In this document: piece by piece, positions 6,965 to 10,456 of the stretch
How positions within the stretch are numbered: position 1 is the stretch's first letter
Layout: the number at the start of each line of letters is the position of its first letter
DNA from: an uncultured Megasphaera sp.
Lineage (GTDB): Bacteria > Bacillota > Negativicutes > Veillonellales > Megasphaeraceae
DNA: 10,456 nt
Reading direction: 5' to 3'
Assembly: GCA_937895695.1 (NCBI GenBank)
Contig: CALBLM010000203.1
Coordinates: forward strand, 1 to 10,456
Made by a program: the position numbers and the translations under genes
Notes under the pieces: model-generated
What the model saw: the letters and a program-made list of their open reading frames with translations, nothing else
Databases searched by the model: none
Told to the model about the DNA's origin: nothing

Positions 6965-9900
6965 GGGTATCCTCTCCTTCGTCATCGATTTTTTTCAACC
7001 ATTCTTCGGCTTTAGCCTGATGGGTTACGTCATAAGTATTTTCTTTCATTTGTGTATCAAATCGACATACTGCATGGTAGGGACAATAGAGACACGGTGT
7101 TTTCAGTCCCATCCGTATGGGATGAATCGAAATATCTCCTGCCGTAATCTTTTCAGCAATTTCATATAATCGGTTCCGTGATACACGCAGTAATTGCTTC
7201 CATCCTTTTCTATCATACATAACATGGGAACGATTGCTAAGAGTACCGTCTTTTTTCATTTGTATATTCAAAAAAGACGACTGCCCTTCAATCGTTGTAT
7301 CCAATGCCTTCATAATATCACTATCATCTAAATAAAATCCTCGCAGCCGACTGCTTTTATCATACAAGGCTTTCTTCGTTTCCTCATCTACCCCATAAGG
7401 TACGGATGTTTTATCATTACGAACGTAACAATATAAGATAGCTGCCGGTACTGTATGTTCTCCCATATTTTGAAGGGCTGCATTCATATATGTCAGAAGC
7501 TGCAGTTCTAAACCGGTACAGATTTCCTGCAAATCCAGCTGCTTGCGGCCAGATTTATAATCAATGACAACGACGTATTTTTCTTCATCTGTACACATCG
7601 TATCGATGCGGTCAATCTGCCCGCTGACGACAACAGACATGCCATTCGGCAAAGTAAACTGTACAGCTTTCCAAGGGCTATGCTGTTTACCAAAGGATTT
7701 TTCCAAACCTTCCATATGAAAATTAGATACGGCGCTCAATTCGCACAATCGGCGTACCGTCCGAATCAATGTTTGAATCAATCGTTCCTTAATCTGACAA
7801 AAATAGGCATTGGACATTAAAATATTATGCTGTACATTCGGTGCCAGCATTTCTGTTGCCTCACGGCAACGAGCCGGTATGTCTTCTTTTGGCAAATCAT
7901 GCCATTGCTTACCTTCTTTAAGCAGGTTTTCCCCTAAAATCCGCAATGCACCATGGACTAGCATTCCCAAATCAGGGGCCGTAAATTGATACAGTGGCCG
8001 TTCTTCCAACTGCAGACCATAGCGGGAAAAATATGCAAAGGGACAACTGCGATACTGTTCAAATTTAGTCACCGAACCACGTAGGGTTCCATCAGGCGCA
8101 TATAACTTCCGTACCAGGTCCGGAGACAAGGGCAGCGGCATATTTTGATGAAACAAACCTTGGACAACCTGTACGGCTTGCTGCTGCCAGCCATGCTGAT
8201 AAGCCCAGTTATACAAAGACCACCAACACTCCTGCGTCGGTTTGCCTTCTACAGCCGGGCGAAGTTTTGTCGGTAAGTAAGACAACGCTGCAGGCATTGA
8301 TGTAATAAATGAAGCTTCTTCCCCTTCTGGAATGATCCCGGTTTCACGATAAACAGTCGCTACATATCCATTTTTTTGTAACTGCTGAATCCATAAGGAT
8401 GCTTCTTGTGCCTTGCCATCTTCATCTGCCAGAATATACGAAAGATACAAGGATTCTCTCGCTCGAGTCACAGCCAAATAAAACAAAAATTTTTCTTGGA
8501 ATGAACGAAAGCGTTTGCCCGGGCCCAGTTTGATACCCAGCTTACTGAGTCGGCGTCGTTCTGTATCACTGAGCATACCTTCGTCACTACTATGTTGTGG
8601 AAAGACACCATCGTTGACTCCGCAAATAAATACAACCCGGGATTGCATCGTATAGCCTCTATCGACGGAAGTCAGCGTCACGTGATCTAACGTCGGCGGA
8701 ATTAAACTAAATTTTAATTCTTTTAATCCATCCGTCACGATTTGCGAAAATTCCCGCAATGATATGACATCATCACCGCCAACATGAACAATTTCATCTA
8801 AAAACAACAGGAATCGTTTCCATACTTGTTCATGTTCTTTTTCATCAACGGCTTGTCCTTTTTGATGATCCTCTTCTTTCCATTGTCGCAATGTCTGCGG
8901 TACTTGCATACGTACCAGCCATTGATACAACAGCGTACACCATGTTTTCAACTCATGATCTTTCTGTGCTTCGGTCCAACATGGCATTAGCAGATCTACA
9001 ATACGCTGACGAATGGCATTAATTTCTTCCAGTTTTTCCCTTGAAGCTGCATCTATTTCTCCTGCCTTTTCAGCAGAAGGACGCTGCCAATACGTCCATT
9101 CTTTGCCATTCATCCAATGATATCCTTGTATCCCATAGGCCAAACAATAATTTTCTAACACGTCCGCATCATGACGGCTAATCGGAAATAAATCGGTTTT
9201 TAACAAGGCAAACATGGATTCATACGACCAGCGGGCATGAAATACTTCCAGTAAAGCCGTAACGGCTTCGACAACAGGATGCGATGTCATTGGACGACGA
9301 TAATCACTAAAAAAAGGTATCTTATATGTTGTAAAAATCCGTTCTGCCGTATGTTGATACGTTTCGCTAGAACGAGCTAAAATAAGAAAGTCCCGATACC
9401 GATATCCCTGCCGGCACAACTGCTGAATTGTTCTAGCTATATGATCAATCTCTACATCCCGATTACTGCACTCGCAAATATGCAATTCCGAAACAGGCTG
9501 TGTTAAAACTTGCGGTATTCGCTGAAAAAATCCTTGTGTAAACAGACTTAACCCTTGTGGAACCGGTCCCGGTATCATTTGCCGTTCTACCTGCGGAAAT
9601 AATGCTTGAATGTCCCGATATACTTCATAGGCCCGATGAAATAAGGCCGTTTCTTTCGCTTGGGAAGCAAATTGCCGTGCATCCATAGTCAGCGTAATGG
9701 TCATACGATCTGCAACCGTTTCAGCCGCCTGTAGTACAGCCAACTGTTGCGGTGTAAACCATTGAAATCCATCTACCCATATACGAGCTCCTTGTATAAA
9801 CCGATATTGTGGAATTTCTCTAGCCAGCACGGTCATTACGTCATCGGCACTGCCAAAATGCTGTGCCAAGAAATCCGTATACGCTTCATACAATACGGCG

Positions 9901-10364
9901 ATATCTTCCAATTTACGTCCTAGCGTCTGATTTTCCAATACACTAGCAGCCTGACGAAGCATATCTGCGTCAATACGAAAGGACCGGCATTCCCAAATAA
10001 ACTGTCCTACAGAGGCCGCAAAATGGTCTTGCCTGGCTGCTGTCTGCAAAACTGTAAATTCGTCAGCGTGCTGCCTCAGTAATCGCTGTAAAATAAGCTG
10101 GCGGGATAAATCCGACAAAGACGAATGTTCTTGACCTCGTTCTTGAAATACACGATAGGCCAGCCGAGAAAAGCCGACAATCTGAATTCCCATAAATCCC
10201 CGACCCGGCATTGCTTCCGCAAATTGTCTTTCTGCATGATACGATGCTTGATCAGGGACAATGAGCAGTGCGTTGCCGCCATTAGCAGCCCATTCTCGCA
10301 TTTGTGTAAAACAGCATTTGCTTTTGCCGCTTTTTCCTGTTCCTAACATAACCGTAACTGCCAT
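6951..10364 (-). CDS. addB: ATP-dependent helicase/deoxyribonuclease subunit B (AddAB double-strand break repair)
   Basis: AddB is the partner of AddA: a helicase-like scaffold that binds DNA and Chi and carries the second nuclease, which cuts the 5'-ended strand. The 1137-residue length is normal. The N-terminus has a Walker A GTGKSGKS (8-15). Classical SF1 motifs are otherwise degenerate, as expected, with remnants CGVNDGVFPQH (581-591) and AVTRARES (631-638). The RecB-type nuclease shows His804, Asp918 (GQIDRID), Asp935 and Lys937 (DYKSG) and Gln955. Four cysteines, Cys774 (RSCPFAYF) and Cys1091, Cys1094 and Cys1100 (CLYCPYHAVC), match the iron-sulfur staple known in Bacillus AddB, including the gap of about 320 residues and the CX2CX5C tail. 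ATG at 10364 has AAGGAG 7 nt upstream. It is the first gene of the run, behind a candidate promoter, and its 3' end contains the addA ribosome binding site and start. No SOS (LexA) box is seen upstream. Confidence 0.97.
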   Translation of the reverse strand: MAVTVMLGTGKSGKSKCCFTQMREWAANGGNALLIVPDQASYHAERQFAEAMPGRGFMGIQIVGFSRLAYRVFQERGQEHSSLSDLSRQLILQRLLRQHADEFTVLQTAARQDHFAASVGQFIWECRSFRIDADMLRQAASVLENQTLGRKLEDIAVLYEAYTDFLAQHFGSADDVMTVLAREIPQYRFIQGARIWVDGFQWFTPQQLAVLQAAETVADRMTITLTMDARQFASQAKETALFHRAYEVYRDIQALFPQVERQMIPGPVPQGLSLFTQGFFQRIPQVLTQPVSELHICECSNRDVEIDHIARTIQQLCRQGYRYRDFLILARSSETYQHTAERIFTTYKIPFFSDYRRPMTSHPVVEAVTALLEVFHARWSYESMFALLKTDLFPISRHDADVLENYCLAYGIQGYHWMNGKEWTYWQRPSAEKAGEIDAASREKLEEINAIRQRIVDLLMPCWTEAQKDHELKTWCTLLYQWLVRMQVPQTLRQWKEEDHQKGQAVDEKEHEQVWKRFLLFLDEIVHVGGDDVISLREFSQIVTDGLKELKFSLIPPTLDHVTLTSVDRGYTMQSRVVFICGVNDGVFPQHSSDEGMLSDTERRRLSKLGIKLGPGKRFRSFQEKFLFYLAVTRARESLYLSYILADEDGKAQEASLWIQQLQKNGYVATVYRETGIIPEGEEASFITSMPAALSYLPTKLRPAVEGKPTQECWWSLYNWAYQHGWQQQAVQVVQGLFHQNMPLPLSPDLVRKLYAPDGTLRGSVTKFEQYRSCPFAYFSRYGLQLEERPLYQFTAPDLGMLVHGALRILGENLLKEGKQWHDLPKEDIPARCREATEMLAPNVQHNILMSNAYFCQIKERLIQTLIRTVRRLCELSAVSNFHMEGLEKSFGKQHSPWKAVQFTLPNGMSVVVSGQIDRIDTMCTDEEKYVVVIDYKSGRKQLDLQEICTGLELQLLTYMNAALQNMGEHTVPAAILYCYVRNDKTSVPYGVDEETKKALYDKSSRLRGFYLDDSDIMKALDTTIEGQSSFLNIQMKKDGTLSNRSHVMYDRKGWKQLLRVSRNRLYEIAEKITAGDISIHPIRMGLKTPCLYCPYHAVCRFDTQMKENTYDVTHQAKAEEWLKKIDDEGEDTHGLD
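6974..6979 (-). promoter_or_regulatory. Ribosome binding site of addA, inside the end of addB
   Basis: AAGGAG, 9 nt before the addA ATG at 6964, is read within the last codons of addB (the DEGEDTHGLD tail). Termination of addB at 6953-6951 occurs just past the addA start, a layout for coupled translation of the two subunits. Confidence 0.75.
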
Positions 10365-10371
10365 GCTTTAT

Positions 10372-10377
10372 CTCCTT
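10372..10377 (-). promoter_or_regulatory. Ribosome binding site of addB
   Basis: AAGGAG stands 7 nt before the addB ATG at 10364, a near-ideal spacing, and supports that start. Confidence 0.85.
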
Positions 10378-10400
10378 TATATGTGTACTGTGACTCTACA

Positions 10401-10428
10401 TTTTTTAATATTGTACCATATTTTAAAA
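10401..10428. repeat. Imperfect AT-rich inverted repeat over the addB -10 region
   Basis: Two 11-nt arms, TTTTTTAATAT (10401-10411) and ATATTTTAAAA (10418-10428), pair at 9 of 11 positions around a 6-nt centre TGTACC. The dyad covers the candidate -10 box of addB, so it could be an operator. It could equally be chance, since the sequence is almost entirely A and T. Confidence 0.35.
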
Positions 10429-10438
10429 ACACAAGAAA
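10410..10438 (-). promoter_or_regulatory. Candidate sigma-A promoter of the addB-led gene run
   Basis: On the minus strand, TACAAT (10415-10410) is preceded directly by TGG (10418-10416), giving an extended -10 of the TGnTATAAT type with one mismatch in the hexamer. A weak -35, TTTCTT (10438-10433), lies 17 nt upstream. Transcription would start near 10403, leaving a leader of about 40 nt before addB. The region is much richer in A and T than the genes. No GAAC-type LexA site is visible nearby, so SOS control is not suggested by the sequence. Confidence 0.6.
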
Positions 10439-10456
10439 ATACAATCATAAAAAAAG

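Noticed and set aside
6951..10364. AddB as a nuclease-dead or cluster-less variant
   Set aside because: Checked residue by residue: the nuclease acidic residues, DYK, Gln955 and all four iron-sulfur cysteines are present with normal spacing.
10440..10456. T-rich run on the minus strand at the right edge, possibly the tail of an upstream terminator
   Set aside because: Only the T tract is inside the window; any stem would lie beyond the edge, so it cannot be supported.

Overview
The window is a compact, single-direction stretch of chromosome. All six genes read on the minus strand, from a promoter at the right edge (about 10.4 kb) towards position 1. In transcription order they are addB, addA, sdaAB, sdaAA, an M20-family amidohydrolase, and the first 157 codons of a membrane protein that runs off the left edge. 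Gaps between neighbours are tiny (a 14-nt overlap, then 39, 9, 47 and 25 nt). I see no convincing internal terminator, so the six genes may form one transcript, although internal promoters cannot be excluded by eye.

The gene content points to a Bacillota (Firmicutes) bacterium, probably an anaerobe. AddAB is the helicase-nuclease typical of this phylum, gene order addB-addA is the usual one, the two-subunit iron-sulfur L-serine dehydratase (SdaAB/SdaAA) is the Firmicute form, and ribosome binding sites are strong AGGAGG types. By eye the GC content is a little under half, which with the gene content would suit Negativicutes (for example Dialister or Megasphaera relatives) or some Clostridia. 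That finer placement is only a guess.

Region 6951-10364 plus 3326-6964 encodes the AddB and AddA subunits, which together process double-strand DNA ends for RecA-dependent repair. Both keep their nuclease residues, AddA keeps all helicase motifs, and AddB keeps the four cysteines of its iron-sulfur staple. Region 1730-3286 encodes the beta (ACT domain) and alpha (Fe-S catalytic) subunits of L-serine dehydratase, which turns L-serine into pyruvate and ammonia. Region 1-1682 holds an M20D amidohydrolase likely to release amino acids from N-acyl conjugates or small peptides, followed by a multi-pass membrane protein that may carry its substrate or product. The last four genes could together form an amino-acid scavenging and catabolic block placed behind a DNA repair pair.

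There are no RNA genes, insertion sequences, CRISPR arrays or phage genes, and no gene-free stretch above 300 bases. Nothing here clearly amounts to a new system. The most open questions are the function of the membrane protein paired with the amidohydrolase, and whether repair and serine catabolism are really co-transcribed.
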